A stretch of 64,000 nt of DNA from Rana temporaria (Eukaryota; Chordata; Amphibia; Anura; Ranidae). Under the pieces are notes generated by a model, which worked only from the letters and a program-made list of their open reading frames with translations, did not search any database and was not told the origin of the DNA. A program made the translations under genes and the position numbers. Below, piece after piece: positions 19,587-33,132 of the stretch (position 1 is the stretch's first letter; every line of letters starts with the position of its first letter). The DNA lies in the NCBI RefSeq assembly GCF_905171775.1, contig NC_053492.1:277284938-277348937 (forward strand), given 5' to 3'.

Positions 19587-22500
19587 TGAGTGAGTGAGTG
19601 AGAAACTTATATAGCGCAACACATGCAAACTGAATCGCCTCTGGGTGCTTGGTATCCATTCCCTGGGCCCTCAGAAGAGATGGGTCTTGATCTTTCTCCT
19701 GAAGGCCAGGTGGTTTACCTCCAATCAGATGGTGGTTGGTAGAGCGTTCCATAGTCTGGGTCCTTGGACCGCAAATCTGGAGTAGATTTTGGTTGGTGGA
19801 TCGCAGAATGTGATTGGTGCTGTGAGCTTTTAGTTTCTCGCATAGATATTGGGGGGCATTTCCCAGAATACACTTATGTGTTAGACAGAGTGCTTTGAAA
19901 GTGATTCTGTCTTTTACGGGCAACCAATGAAGGGATCTCAACGAAGGTGAGATTGATTCCCATGTTTTTTTCCCAGTCACAAGTCGAGCGGCCATATTTT
20001 GAACGACTTGCAGACGAGTGATTTGGTATTTTGGGAGTCCAAGATAGAGGGCATTTGCATAGTCATGTCTGGAGTTGATAAGTGTCCCCACCACGACTGC
20101 AATGTTTTTTTGGGGATAAAGGGAGTGAGTCTGCGTAGAAGGCACAGCAGATGGTGCGATCCGCTGACTACTGACCCTATTTGTGCATCCATTGTCATGT
20201 AGGTGTCGAAGATGACTCCGAGACTTTTGACTTTGGTGCTGGGGGTGATAGATTGACCCAGAATGGGCGGGGGCATCCATGTTGTTATGGGATGAATCTT
20301 CTGATTGGCCTGAAACAGGAGAATTTCTGTTTTTGAGCCATTGAGTTTAAGGTAACTCTTTGTCATCCACTTTTCTATTAAAGTAAGGCATTTCTCTAGT
20401 CCGAGATAATGATCCTTTTTGTTGCAGATGCGAAAATATAGTTGTGTGTCATCTGCATAAGAGTGGTAAAGTAACTTCTGGTTGCTGATGATTTCAAAAA
20501 GAGGGCGGAGATAGATATTGAAAAGAACAGGGCGACAGAGGGGATCCCTGGGGGACTCCGCATGACACTGTGCATTTTTCAGAAGTGAAAGGGCCCAGTT
20601 TCACTATTTGTGATCGTTTTTCCAAGGAGGAGGAGAACCACTATAAATCACATTCCGCAACTCCGGCTACTTCGACTAGCCGTGTCAGCAATAATTTGTG
20701 GTCAACCGTATCAAAAGCTGCGCTTAGGTCCAGCAGTACTAGAAGACAAGATTCTCCTTCGTCTGCGGCCTCTAAAGCGTCATCCCATATTTTGAGCAAT
20801 GCTGTTTCTGTCCCGTGACCCGGACGGAAACCGGACTGGAATGGGTCAAGTAATTTATGGGTGTCTAAGAGATGTTGTAGCTGTTGTACAACTTCTTTCT
20901 CCATTACCTTGGCGAAGACATTTAGGCCTGTTATGGGTCGGCGGTGATTAGGGCCTTTGGGGTCGAGGGTGTTTTTTTTTTAGAATTGGTTTGATTATAC
21001 CTTGTTTCAGCAAGGGTGGCACCACGCCCTCCTTGAATGACTGGTTTATGAGCTGCATGATAGCTGGAGCCAAAATATCGGCACAATTCTTTCAGCAGTT
21101 TGGTGGGGATGATATCATTGGGCGCTGTGCTATTTCGCAGAGTACCGATGATATTTTTAGTGGCATTGATGGAAATTGGTTTTAGAGTGAAGTTAGGTGA
21201 TTGCGGCAGAATTATGTGGGTATTAGGTTTGTGATTTAGGGGGGGTAGATGGAGGTTGTATTTTGCTGAATACTTTCATGGATTCTTTCAATTTTGTTGA
21301 TGAAATAATCCGATAATTCGATGCAAAATTCTTGTGAATCAGAATTAGGGGCTTCTAGACAGACTGGGTTCATGGTCTTGGTAAATAGATTGACGAGTTC
21401 ACGGGGGCGGTTTAGGGCATTGGTGCTAATATTGGAAAAAAAATTTTTTTGGGCAATACAGATTTCTTTATGGTATTTTTTGGTTATTATCTTATAAATG
21501 GTGTGGTTTTCCTCTGAAAAGCTTCTTTTCCAGGCTGCTTCAGCTCGTCTGCGCTCTTGCTTTAGCAACGACAGCTGGTCGTTAAACTAGCTGGAGTTGT
21601 TTTTCCGGATGCACGTTGTGCGTTTAGGCACTACTAAGTCGGCTGACTGTAGCAGAGCCTTGTTTATAGCATCAAGAGTTTCTGTGGCTGTTTGATGTAG
21701 TTGGATTGTTTTTATTTTGTTCCCTAATGTAGTTTTGAAGAGTTCCGAGTGGAGCTTCTTCTGAGATCTAGTCCAGTGTGTTGTCACCGGTTTTACAGTT
21801 TTTTTTGAGGGGGCATTTATGTTGATTGTGAATTTAATGGCATGGTGATCAGTAGATGGTTGCGGCTCATTTTCCAGAATATTGATTTCCAGATCTTGTC
21901 TGAAAATGAGATCGAGCATGTGACCTGAAGCATGTGTGGGCCCACATACTAGTTGCTGCAGACCTAATCCTTCCAAGTGGTCAATGCAGGCTTCCGCGAC
22001 GGGGTCCTGTGAGGAGTTTGCCCAGAGGTTAAAATCCCCGAGCAGCAGGAGATGTTTGGTGTTTAGGGTATAGGTGGAGATGAACTCTGTCAATTAGATG
22101 AGCATGTGCGTTTTTGGACCTGGTGGTCTATAGCACAGGAGTATGTGAACAGTATCCTGGGGATTTGTTTGCAGTTACAGAGTGAGGGTTTCCATAAATG
22201 GAAGTGAGTACTGAAGACCTGGTTTAGTGATCGAGAGGTGAGTTTTGTGGATCACCGCCAGGCCTCCTCCTCTTAGCCCCACTCTGTTTTCTGTTAGAAT
22301 GCGATAATTCTCTGGCACCAATTCTCCTAGAATGGTGTTACAGTCGGCTGTGAGCCAGCTTTCTGTGATAAAAAGGCAGTCTAAATCGTTTTGTAGAATG
22401 AAATCATGGATTTCTTGTCTGTGTTTTACTGCCGACCTTGTATTGACCAAAGCGCACGATATATACTTAGGTTGGGGTAAATGCGTGTAATTTTTGACTG

Positions 22501-23067
22501 TCGATCGTCGATTGATTCTTAACAGTTGCTCATTCCTTAGAGCTTTTTTGGTGACGTCTGGTAATATTGAGGTGAATGGCTTTAGACCCCAAATGATTAG
22601 GCATAATTGCAGAAAAACGCCAGGGAAAGTGATAATTGATCGGGGAGGTATTCAATGATGATGGGAAGGGCGATTTCCAAGTGGGTTCCCCACTCGGCAA
22701 ATCTTCCTCCCCGTTTGATCCAGAGGAAGGCGAAAAAACCCTGGCCGTGCTTATGTCAATCTGCCGTGACCGGGGGAAAAAAATTCCTTTCTGATCCCAC
22801 AAGGGCGATCGGGGGAGCCCTGGATCAAACACTAAGTGGTGGCGGACCCTGGAATTGGAGCTGTTGGACCTGAGGATGTGGGGGTCGGAGCCAAATCCCA
22901 GCTTTAGGGCTGGGGAAGGGGAGTTGGGCTATGTCCCAGCAATATCACAGTTGCTGGGGTGTAGCAAGATGGCCGCCGACCGGGACTAGGCCCGAGCCGG
23001 GGGCTGTGCAGCTGGGTGAGGCCCGGTTGTAGGGAGGAGGGGCTCTGGGGCACCAAGGGGCGATGGT
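19587..23067 (-). pseudogene. L2/CR1-type LINE, degenerate, inserted in a MITE
   Basis: The element reads on the minus strand with its 3' tail, (TGAG)n, at 19587-19602 and its 5' end near 23067. Endonuclease pieces are seen at 22175-22450 (CLFITESWL, with the catalytic Glu) and 21587-22093 (LLLLGDFNLWANSSQDP and STDHHAIKF). Reverse-transcriptase pieces follow at 20641-20904 (SGFRPGHGTETALLKI, LLDLSAAFDTVDHKLLL) and near 20440-20470 (HSYADDTQLY, read from the complement). The C-terminal part is at 19561-20366 in two frames. Frameshifts and stops break it into at least five pieces, so it cannot make protein. Known role of the family: target-primed reverse transcription. The 5' end includes a GC-rich untranslated part up to the MITE junction. 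Confidence 0.88.
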
Positions 23068-23089
23068 AAGTGCTACGTGAATCCGGGCC
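23068..23089. mobile_element. right terminus of the MITE split by the LINE
   Basis: Only 22 bases of the MITE remain on this side, ending GTGAATCCGGGCC, followed by the AAT duplication. Compared with the complete copy at 62565, about 350 bases of MITE interior are absent, so the LINE insertion was accompanied by a deletion or the element was already an internally deleted form. Confidence 0.7.
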
Positions 23090-23092
23090 AAT

Positions 23093-23705
23093 GTATGTAT
23101 TTATTTATTTTGCAGTTTGCTATAGTTTTTGTAAATTTGTTCTGCAATGTTTACAGCAAACATTGCAAAACCAATTTGTTAATGCACAGGATGTTCAAAT
23201 CCTTGTTACCACACTTGGTTTGTAAGCCCTGTGCAGCGGGTTGAATGAAAAAAAAAACAGCTCAGGTACTGACAAGCCGATGTTAGTGCAGCAATCTCCC
23301 CTGCTAAGCTTTTGTGTCCTGACATGAGGATGGCCCCCCGCCAATACACTGCGGTCAGCACCATCAGCTGAGAAAGCCCATCAGGTCAGCAGACCTTTTT
23401 CGGTCATGAGTCTTCGCCGGAAGCTGGCTGAACGGCTGGCTTCTGCACACACGGGCCGAATGCCGGCCGACAATTCTTATTCCCTGTACACATGATCGGA
23501 ATTTCCATCGGAAACTCTGACCGTGTGTATGCCCATCAGAGTTTTTCCATCGGATATTCTGAGGAATTCTGTCAGAGTTTACATAGAGAACATGTTCTCT
23601 TTTACTCCGTTGGAATTCCGATGTGAGTTTGGCCGGGCAAAAGCCTGATCTTGTGTACGGGGAATTAGATGTTAGATGCCGTGGATGGGTGGGAAGGGAT
23701 TACAG
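23093..23705. other. spacer between two LINEs with a MITE-like fragment
   Basis: About 23490-23660 has inverted motifs CGGAATTTCCATCGGAAA and CGTTGGAATTCCGATG that resemble the interior of the MITE at 31201. No clear ends or duplication. The rest shows nothing I can name. Confidence 0.4.
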
Positions 23706-26344
23706 TAAATGAATGAATGAATGAATGAATGAAAAACTTATATAGCGCGGCACATGCGAACTAAATCGCCTCTGGGCGCTTGTTGTTCCTGTCTCTTTTG
23801 ACATCAAAAGAGATGAGTTTTGATCTTTCTTCTGAAGGTCAGGTGGTTTTCCTCCAACCGAATGCTGGTTGGTAAAGCGTTCCATAGTCTGGGACCCTGG
23901 AGCGCAAATCTTCTTTCTCCTTTGGACTTGAATTTGGCTTTGGGTATCTGGAGCAGATTTTGGTTGGTGGATCGCAGAACGCGATTGGAGTTGTGAGCTT
24001 TTATCTTTTCGCATAGATATTGCGGAGCATTCTCATAAATGCACTTATGCGTCAGACAGAGTGCTTTAAAAGCAATTCTGTCTTTTACTGACAACCAATG
24101 AAGGGTTCTCAGTGAAGGTGAGATTGATTCCCATGGTTTTTTCCCAGTCACAAGTCTGGCAGCCATGTTCTGAACGACTTGCAGACGAGAGATTTGGTAC
24201 TTTGGGAGTCCGAGGTAAAGGGAATTTGCATAGTCCAGTCTGGAGTTCACAATTGTTCCCACCACGACTGCTACATCTTCTTTAGGAATAAATGGAATAA
24301 GTCTGCGTAGTAGGCGCAGCAGATGGTGAGATCCGCTGACTACTGACCCTATTTGTGCGTCCATTGTCATGTAGGTGTCGAAAATGACCCCGAGACTTTT
24401 GACTTTGGAGCTAGGGGTGATGATTTGGCCCAGAATGGGCGGAGGTGTCCAAGTTGTTGCTAGTGGATTCTTACGACTGGCGTGAAACAGAAGAAGTTCT
24501 GTTTTTGAACTGTTGAGTTTAAGATAACTCTTTGTCATCCAGTTTTCTATCAAAGAGAGGCATGTCTCTAGACTGAGATGATGATCCTTTTTGTTGCAGA
24601 TGCGAAAATACAGTTGCGTGTCGTCTGCATATGAGTGATTAAGCAGTTTTTGGCTACTGATGATTTCAAAGAGAGGGCGAAGATAGATGTTGAACAGCAC
24701 CAGTGACAGAGGGGATCCCTGAGGGACTCCGCATTACACCGTGCGTTTTTCAGAAGTGAAAGGTCCCAATTTCACTGTTTGTGATCGGTTTTCCAGAAAG
24801 GAGGAGAACCATGATAAATCACCTTCTGCGACTCTGGCAACCTCGGCCAGCCGAGTCAGTAACAGTTTGTGGTGTACCGTGTCGAAAGCTGCGCTTAGGT
24901 CCAACAGAACTAGAAGACAAGATTCTCCATAGGCCGAGTACTCACGATCAAACATGTCAGATGAAACCGGTCCGCGGACCGTTTTCATCGGACATGTCTG
25001 CCCGGGGACTGCCCAGGGACTTCTGTTCGATGGCCGTACACACCATCGAACAGAGGTCCGCGCGTAAACAATAAGCGGGGCGTGTCCACGGTGTCGCCGC
25101 GTTGATGTCGCCGCGTTGATGCCGCGTTGAAAGGCTTCCACGCATGCGTCAAAGTCATTCGACGCATGCGAGGGATGGCGGGAGGCAGGACATGTACGGT
25201 AGGTCTGTACAGACGACTGTACATGTCCGGGCGGACAGGTTTCCAGCGGACTGTTTTAAAGCAAGTCCAGGAAACAGTTGTCCGCTGGAAACCTGTCCGA
25301 TCCGCCCGAAAATGGTCCGCTCGGGCCTACACACGGCCAAACATGTCTGCTGAAACTGGTCCGCGGACCAGTTTCAGCAGACATGTTTGGTCGTGAGTAC
25401 GGGGCCTTAGTCTGCGGCCTCGAGGGGGTCATCCCATATTTTGAGCAATGCTGTTTCTGTCCCGTGTCCGGGGCGGAAACCCGATTGAAATGGATCAAGT
25501 AGATTATGGGTATCCAGATGCTGTTGCAGCTGTTGTACCACTACTTTCTCCATTACCTTGGAGAGAACGTTTAGGCCTGTTATGGGACGGCGGTGAATTG
25601 GGTCCTTGGGGTCTAGGGTGGGTTTCTTCAAGATGGGTTGGATTGTGCCCTCTTTCAACTGGGAGGGCACTATGCCTTCCTTGAATGACTGGTTTATAAG
25701 CTGCGTGATGGGCGGTGCCAGGATATCGGCACATTCCTTCAGCAGTTTGGTGGGGATGATATCATTAGGCGCTGTACTGTTTCGCAAAGTACCAATGATA
25801 TTTTTAGTGGCATCGATGGAGATGGGTTCCAGAGTGAACTTTGTTGATTGTAGTAAATTTCTATGGGTGTTGTGTGAATGATTGAGGGGGATATTGTTTT
25901 GCTGAATGCTTTCCCGGATTCTCTCAATTTTATTGATGAAGTAATCCGATAATTCATTACAGAATTCTTAGGTATCTGAATTGGGGGCTTCAAGACAGTC
26001 TGGATTCATGGTCTGAGTGACCAGCTTAAAGAGTTCGCGGGGGCGGTTTATGGCGTTGGTGATGGCATTGGAAAAGTGATATTTTTTGGCTTGAAGATTT
26101 CTTTGTGGTATTTTCTTGTTATTGCCTTGTAGATGGTGAGGTTTTCCTCTGAAGCGCTTCTTTTCCAGGCGGCTTCCGCCCTTCTGCGCTCTTGCTTTAG
26201 TAACGACAGCTGGTTGTTGAACCAGCCGGAGTTGTTTTTCCGGATGCAGGTTTTGCGTTTTGGCGCTATTAAGTCGGCTGACTGTAATAGGGCTGTATTT
26301 ATGGCATCCAGTGTTTCTGAATCTGTTTGAAGTGGTTGGATTGC
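23706..26344 (-). pseudogene. L2/CR1-type LINE, 5'-truncated, split by a MITE
   Basis: The minus-strand copy has a (TGAA)n tail at 23709-23735. The 298-codon frame at 23804-24700 begins MLFNIYLRPLFEIIS and holds NHSYADDTQLYF (the catalytic YADD) and the conserved C-terminal block VNSRLDYANSLYLGLPKYQI. After the MITE the frame continues at 25407-25787 with RPITGLNVLSKVMEKVV and SGFRPGHGTETALLKI. Farther 5', at 26048-26347, SWLFNNQ-like and KQERRRAEAAWKRS match the linker of the intact copy. The endonuclease is missing: homology stops at about 26344, a typical 5' truncation. Apart from the MITE and a few frameshifts it is well preserved. Confidence 0.88.
24932..25406. mobile_element. MITE of the GGCC...GTACACACG family inside a LINE
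   Basis: GGCCGAGTACTCACGATC at the left pairs with a right end whose complement reads GGCCCCGTACTCACGACC. The flanks are ATA (24929-24931) and TTA (25407-25409). The LINE sequence on either side (GATTCTCC and GTCTGCGGCCTCGAG) is continuous in the related LINEs, so the insertion is clean. The inside has several large inverted segments (ACATGTC, GGTCCGCGGACC). It is non-coding. A 3-bp TNA-type duplication suggests PIF/Harbinger. Confidence 0.85.
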
Positions 26345-29300
26345 CATGAAGGAAAAGATGCTCCACAGACAGTTGCCAGGGTTGAGATTTTGCTGGTACC
26401 ATCATCTTTACAGTCTTTGTCACTTGTAGAGGGCAGGCTCTGCCTACCCATCACCTTGTTTAATCTGAAAATGTAATGCTTGTTCAAGGCTGTTGAGAAG
26501 CTTGCACAAGATAAAATAAATAAACAATAAAAATGTGCATGTTTCAGGAAGTGCCTGTACCTCAGGGTTGCAGTGACAGATTTAGAAGATGTGCAAGAGG
26601 GTACTTGCTCTAGATTATGTACTTCATAGACTTGCCTTCAGTTAGCATTGTATTCAGGGGTGACAGGTGACATTGTATGCAGGTGCCAGAACATATGAAA
26701 ATATGAATTGTATGTTTATCTTTCCCAATCTACTTGTATTTTACACAAATTTACACTGCAGTCTGGATTGTTATAATGTATAGTCGTGAGGTTATAAAAA
26801 AAATAGTTTTTTATTTATTTAATTGTTTTAGATAGACTTACTTTCAGGAAGACCTGCAGGTCCTGGGTTTGTGTATGTTGTAGAATTTCTTGCTGTAGGT
26901 GCCTGAATATTGCTATGCACATGTATACCTGATAATCCACCCCAAGAAGGATACACACAGCAAAGTAGTGGCATATCTCACTCCAGTCCAGGTAATTCCA
27001 GAAACATTGGCTTAGCCAGTGCTGACAGATCTGAAAAAAAAAAAAAAACATAAAAAAACACAAAATAAAATTGAAAAAAACCCTTTAAAGTGCATTTTTT
27101 TAAGTGCATTACAAGCCAAAGCATTTTATAGACTTTGGGTAGGGTCTTTATACCTACCAGTGTTCCTGTTGAGGGGTCCACACAAGATGCGAGTTGAAAA
27201 CGCACCAACAAAAACAGAAGGTCTTGTCATTGGGGGAGATTTATTGTCACTTTTTGTCCCAAAGATGATTCAGAAAGTGATAAAAAAAAATCCCACAATG
27301 AGGATAAATAATAAAAAAAAAATCAAACAGAGTTTCCAAGCCTCCTCCACTTTATTCAAGACCTAAAAGGTTTTACTGCTCTCTGGTCCTTATAGGGAGA
27401 TACCCCCACTCTATTTGTCCAAATAACTATTCTCACCAGAATTTTAAGAGAACAATCACCATTTTGAGGTGACACTGGAAAAGGAACAGAAGGGAAACCT
27501 TCCAATGGGCATAACCTTTCCAGTGACAACTAAGAAATGAATGTGTAAAGATTTCTTCTCACCTTCTCTTGCATCTCCATGACAAGAAGTGAAGGGAAGC
27601 CTCCCCAATGGGTCACACCCAGCAAAAATGTAATTGGTAGGGGTTTTAATCCTTCTCTTCCCTATATGTGATTATAATTACACTTTAAAGCCCAACTCTG
27701 GCCTACACCCTCACTGCAAGGTTTAATTCTTTGCATAGGTCTACAGGATATAGACAAGATGATCGACCTACCCAATCCTCTGGTCCTCCATGCTGCCAGA
27801 CCAGTCCCTGCAGCATCTTCTCCCCTATGCTCCACTGGTCTTAGGTCTTGATGTCATCAAGACCAAGGCAGGGTCTGTAGCCCTTCATTGGATGTGATGA
27901 CACCGAGGGACATTCCACTGAAGAAGCATGGGTGAGCACCATCTGCCAGGGGAGGGTAGAATTGGGTAAAAAAATGTTTGATTACCCCCCTTGCAAGAGA
28001 GGATTCTCTGATTTTACAGAGTTTGGCTTTAATTAGATGAAACATATGAAGATGTAGATAAAGTTGATGGAAACAAATAATGACAATAATTGAATTGGCT
28101 ACTAACATTATTTCCAATTATGACTTTTTTTTGTTTGTTTTTTATTTATGATAAAGCGCATGTAAACCTCCCAAAGGGAGTATAGCGAGGAGATGACAAA
28201 GTGCAGATATACAGTTATTCATTTCCATGATGATCCAGTCAAAGTATCTGTCACTCTTTTAAGCAACTAATTGTAAACTTCAGCTTCTAATTAAAAACAA
28301 CAGCAGCAGCATCAGATATTGTTTTGTACATTGAATACAGATCCTCTGTGCGATGAAAAGATTTTTTTGATTTTGATATTGTAAAATATAAAGCAACATT
28401 TCCACTAATCCCAACTCATCACATCTTGTTCCATCACTCCCAGAGGGGGGTTGCAGGGGCATCACAGACCACTCCCGCCTGACTGCAGATTTTACAATCT
28501 CACTGACAGCCATAAAGAACGCTTTGTAGAACTTGATAACCACATCACACACACATCACAATCTGCTTAAACCTTAAAAAGGCCAACATGCAACACGATA
28601 CAATGTTTTGTTTGATGTAGTAATCTGATTGTTCAAAGATTACAACATGTGTCGTGCTTTTAAGTCAGATGCGTTTGGGGTTTCTGATGAGAGCAAACAG
28701 AATATTATTAGTTGAATGAGATGGAAATTTTTATTATATCATCTTATCAAACTAAGATGTGTATGGTGTGCTTGAACACTTGTTTTCAATTTGTGATCAT
28801 AATATAAATGCATCAATTTATTCATTTTTTTTTTTACTTTTATTTAATAGTGTGTGGTTTATGAGGTCATTTACTTACCCAATTACCTTTTTCTTCCACA
28901 AAGCAATAGAATTCAACAATTCTAGAGACTGACAATTATGTCCAAAGCCTTTCAAGGGACAGATATATTGACATTGTTGTTGTCTTTGTTTATCCTTGTG
29001 TCAGTACTACATGTATCTAAAACAAGTATGCTCATATGAAATGTTCTTGCTGCATGCTCCTTCCAGGTCAGTGATTTACCAAGAAGTTCGGCCAGCCATA
29101 CATGGTTCAAATCGTTATTGGGCAGGCTAAATGTACTTAGTTGATTGATCAACTTGGGTACAACCAGCCTTCTGGATTCTCTTGCAATTATCACTAGCGG
29201 CAGCAATAGCCACTAGTGATAATCACGGTCTTCTGCAGGGATGGGGTCGGCTTGCAGGGAAAACAATGTGTAAGGCCGGCCTTTATCAAACTTCAGAATT

Positions 29301-31197
29301 AATGCTGCACAATTTGAATCCTCGAAAACCAACTAGGTAAAGGTAAAACCTCTGTCTTTTTCTGCGTCACCACTAAAAAGATTCCCCCTCACTTCCTGCT
29401 CCAGTGAAGCCGTGGGTGTGTGGGTGTGACAAGGATGTTTTTCATTTAAACCTACTATTTCCAAATGTGTTCAAGCTGTTCACATGAAACAGAGGGGTCC
29501 TCTTCTGTGATGCTGGGATGTTCTCTACTGTGCATTGTACTGTGAGTGCAAGGCGCGCTATGATGATGTCCATCCGAGTTTGTCAGCACATGGGGCCCTG
29601 CACTTACAGCAGTGGGTTGAATAATGTTTGGCATCATTCCATATGAAAGACTGAGAACATGGTGAGGATAAATTACTCCAGAGGACAGTGACAGAGAGAA
29701 GGTGAGTATTGCAGCCAGAGCTACTACTTTATTTTACACTTTCTTAGGCATCATTAAAAAAATCCCAGATTTGAACTTTATGTTGCTGGAGCATACTTAT
29801 TGGGATGGTCAAGCTCTGGATCGGCCTCCCTGGCACTTCCCCCTCTACCCTTCCTGACTATCCCCCATCTACTCTTTTCTAGTGCCTGCACATCTTTGTC
29901 TCCACCCGCCTCTGTGCTGGCCCCTGCTGACACCTGCTGGGTACGTTCCTGACTCTCCTTTCGTATGGAGGGTCTTCTCAGTGCTGACAGTTGCTTACCC
30001 AGATTCAGAACCTGGGATTCCAGGAAACAATGTGCTTACATTTTGCACAGCAGTATTCGCCCTCGATCGAAGGAATGCATAAATGCCGCAAGATGTACAC
30101 CGAGTCGCATCTCTATACCAGGCATCATACCTACTAATTCTGTATATACAAAGTCTGTGTATTTACAAGTTTTATAACTTTACACATTTTCAGTGAAAAA
30201 CTGCCAGAGGCTCTTGTGTTTGCGGATTGTATCCTAAAACATCTTTAAAATGGTTTTGTTGGAGTTGAGCTTAAAATATATTTTCCACGTTGAATTGTAA
30301 TGTGTTGAGACTCATTGCAGTTTTTTCAGGTAGTGGAACAGTGTCATTGTCAATGTTTGAAGCCCTAGTCAAGCAGTTCTCAAAAGCAGGTCTGATGCTT
30401 TTGCTGCACTTGGAATGATCTGCCAACTTTGGTGCAACTCATGCAAAGCTCAGAATCCAGCTGTCCTGAAAAGGTCAGTGCTCTACCACACAGGAAAATG
30501 CTGCATCAGTGCTGCAGCTGATTTTTGAAGGACTAAATACCTACATTACATCAAATCAAGGGTTCGATGCAGGGATTTCCTTTATTTTGTGGAGCAGTGG
30601 AACACCCCTTTAATTTGAAGGAACTGAAACTACTCCGGTATAATCTTGGATCACATATTTAATCCTGCCAGGAAGTGTAAGCATCACTGCCATACAGAAA
30701 AGTAACACTTTTCCACATATATTCCCATTACTGATCTTTACCAAAAGCTCTTCAACATAGCTAACAATAAAGATATGGGTACAGTGTCACATTTTCATTT
30801 CATCTGTGGTTGGTCAATCAGATACTTTGACATTGATGTGTTGTTGATCTAGAACATCTATGGAGATAAGTAGTTCTGACACTTTATTACTATATGCTTG
30901 TTCAGGGTCTGTGACTGAAACATACCAATGCCAAACACAGCTAAGCAACTAGCATTTTTAAAACAAGGAGTGCAATGGCAGTCCCTATACTTCTCTCAAG
31001 ACAGAATCCCTTTTAGGGAACCTCCACTATTTTCTTGTGCTGGTGACATACAGCTACTAGAGCAGGAAGTCAAGGAAAATCCTTTTAACTAGGACACATA
31101 TGTTAATAAAACACCTTTTAAATAGAGCGGAGATGGCTAGCACCTCTCTTATTTAAAAAAATAAATACAAATTGCATCTCCATCTGGAAATGTACCC
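26345..31197. other. 4.8 kb single-copy-looking DNA, no gene recognised
   Basis: AT-rich sequence without tandem arrays or terminal inverted repeats that I can define. Open frames are shorter than 120 codons and have no motif. A-runs lie near 27020-27060 and 27285-27320. I found no splice-bounded exon I could defend. The short piece near 27590-27655 resembles sequence around 9290-9340, hinting at an old repeat. Confidence 0.45.
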
Positions 31198-31200
31198 TTA

Positions 31201-31592
31201 TGCCACACACACACGATCGGAAATTCCGACAAGAAAACCGTGGATTTTTTTCCGACGGAATGTTAGCTCAAACTTGCGTTGCACACATACACGGTCACAC
31301 AAAATTCCGACTGTCAAGAACACAGTGACGTACAACACTACAACGAGCTGAGAACAATTAAGTTCAATGATTCCGAGAAAGCGTTGAATTGATTCTGAGC
31401 ATGCGTGTTTTTTTGTGCGTCGCAATTGCATATAGACGATTGGAATTTCCGACAAGAATTTTTCCCATCGGAAAAAATGAGAACCACCCTGACAGAAAAA
31501 GTCAGATGGAGCCTACACATGGTTGGAATTTCCGACCAAAAGCTCACATTGAACTTTTTCTTGTCTGAAATTCTGACCGTGTGTACGCGGCA
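31201..31592. mobile_element. MITE, TGCCRCRYACACAC termini, TTA duplication
   Basis: TGCCACACACACACGATCGG at the left and GACCGTGTGTACGCGGCA at the right are inverted. TTA stands at both flanks (31198-31200 and 31593-31595). The interior repeats GGAATTTCCGAC in both orientations. Length 392 bp, non-coding. TTA duplication is the usual PIF/Harbinger signature (TWA). Confidence 0.88.
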
Positions 31593-31595
31593 TTA

Positions 31596-32531
31596 CTTTC
31601 TCTACTAAAGACTGGTGGTCACTAGGACATTAAGAAGGAACATTTCTAATTAACAGATGTTCAAATCCTTCTCCACGTTAACCAAAACTAAAATGTGTGC
31701 AGGCCAAAGCAACAAGTTCACTTAAAATAGCCCTTTGCCAGCAGCACATAAAATTTTATTTACAGAATCAAAGCATGCTTCATCGATTTCAAAAATTAAA
31801 ATGCGGTTTATGTTGGGTATCCAATTTAGATACAAATATTGTTTAGAAGAAATCTTTAAACCATGTTTGATTCTTGTTTAAGCTCTGTTCCTATCCTGTC
31901 TGAAAGCTGTCATGGCAACACTAGGAGCTTAGGCACAATCCCAAAATATATTAAAGCTATCCTAATTAAAGTAGCATCTTGTCTCCTAAAAAATAACAAG
32001 AACATTTGATATGGTGTATTGTTTCAGGCTGAATAGCTTTGTTAGTCCTGAAGTTTTCATATTTCTGCATTATTATTATTCTTAGCCTAGCATTGAAAAA
32101 CTGAAGTTAGACCACGTACTAGAACAAAAACTGCTTTTGTAAATGAAATAATATGATAATGGATACATCATTGTGTAATGCAGCTACTTAAGAGACTTTA
32201 AATGGCCATAAAATTGTTATTTACTGTGTTCCTATAACAGCAAACACTTATAGTGAGACATTAAGGCATGCTTTTAAAACATTGTCATTTATTACTCAGT
32301 AAATAAGTGGCTTTATACACTTTGATAAACTCCAGCAAGATAGTAGTAATGTTGTAAAAGTACAATTTGGAAAGACAATAAACTATACTCTAACAAACAT
32401 AAAACAAGTGCCATATGTGATAGCAAACATGGTGGCTGATTTTCTAATGGAGTAAAGTCTATTGACTTTGCAAAGTGAATGTTACTAAATAAGGTGGTTA
32501 ATGCTGAACTCCAGCCTCATCTTTAGTCTAT
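31596..32531. other. AT-rich stretch without recognised feature
   Basis: I see no gene, array or element with defined ends. Confidence 0.4.
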
Positions 32532-33132
32532 GGCCTCGTACACACGACCGTTTTCCTCGACAGAATCCATCAAGAAACTTGGTGGCAGAGCTTTTTTGCC
32601 AAGGAAAACGGTCGTGTGTATGTTTTTCGTCATGGAACTCGACGAGAAAAAAATAGAACAAGTTCTCTTTTTCCTCGTCGGAGTCTCAATTTCCTTGTTG
32701 TGTTTCTCGTCGGGCTGGTTTACGACGAGAGACACATTCGTGTGTATGCTTAGAGACCCGCGCATGCTCAGAATAAAGTATGAGATGGGAGTGTGCCTTC
32801 GGTAAAAGTAGGGTTTGTAATGGAGATAGCACATTCGTCACGCTGTAACTGACTGAAAAGCGCGAATCGTCTCTCACCAAACTGTTACTTAACACGCAGT
32901 AACATGAGATTAGCAAAAGCAGCCCCAAGGGTGGCGCCAGTGGAATCAAACTTCCCCTTTATAGTGCCGTGGTACGTGTTGTACGTCACCGCGTTTGAGA
33001 ACAACAAGATTTTGTCTTGACAGTGTGTATGCAAAGAAAGCTTGTCAAGATTCTCGACAAGCCTAACAAGGAACTCGTCGAGGAAAACAATGTTTCATTT
33101 ACGACGAGTTCCTCGGTCGTGTGTATGAGGCC
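32532..33132. mobile_element. MITE of the GGCC...GTACACACG family, 601 bp
   Basis: GGCCTCGTACACACGACCG at the left pairs with a right end whose complement reads GGCCTCATACACACGACCG. Inner inverted segments built on CCTCGTCGA and TCGACGAG suggest a multi-hairpin fold. The flanks (TAT and TAA) do not match exactly, so the 3-bp duplication is not proven here. Confidence 0.78.

Noticed and set aside
26345..31197. Possible exons of a host gene
   Set aside because: No frame longer than about 90 codons, and none bounded by plausible splice sites with recognisable protein content.
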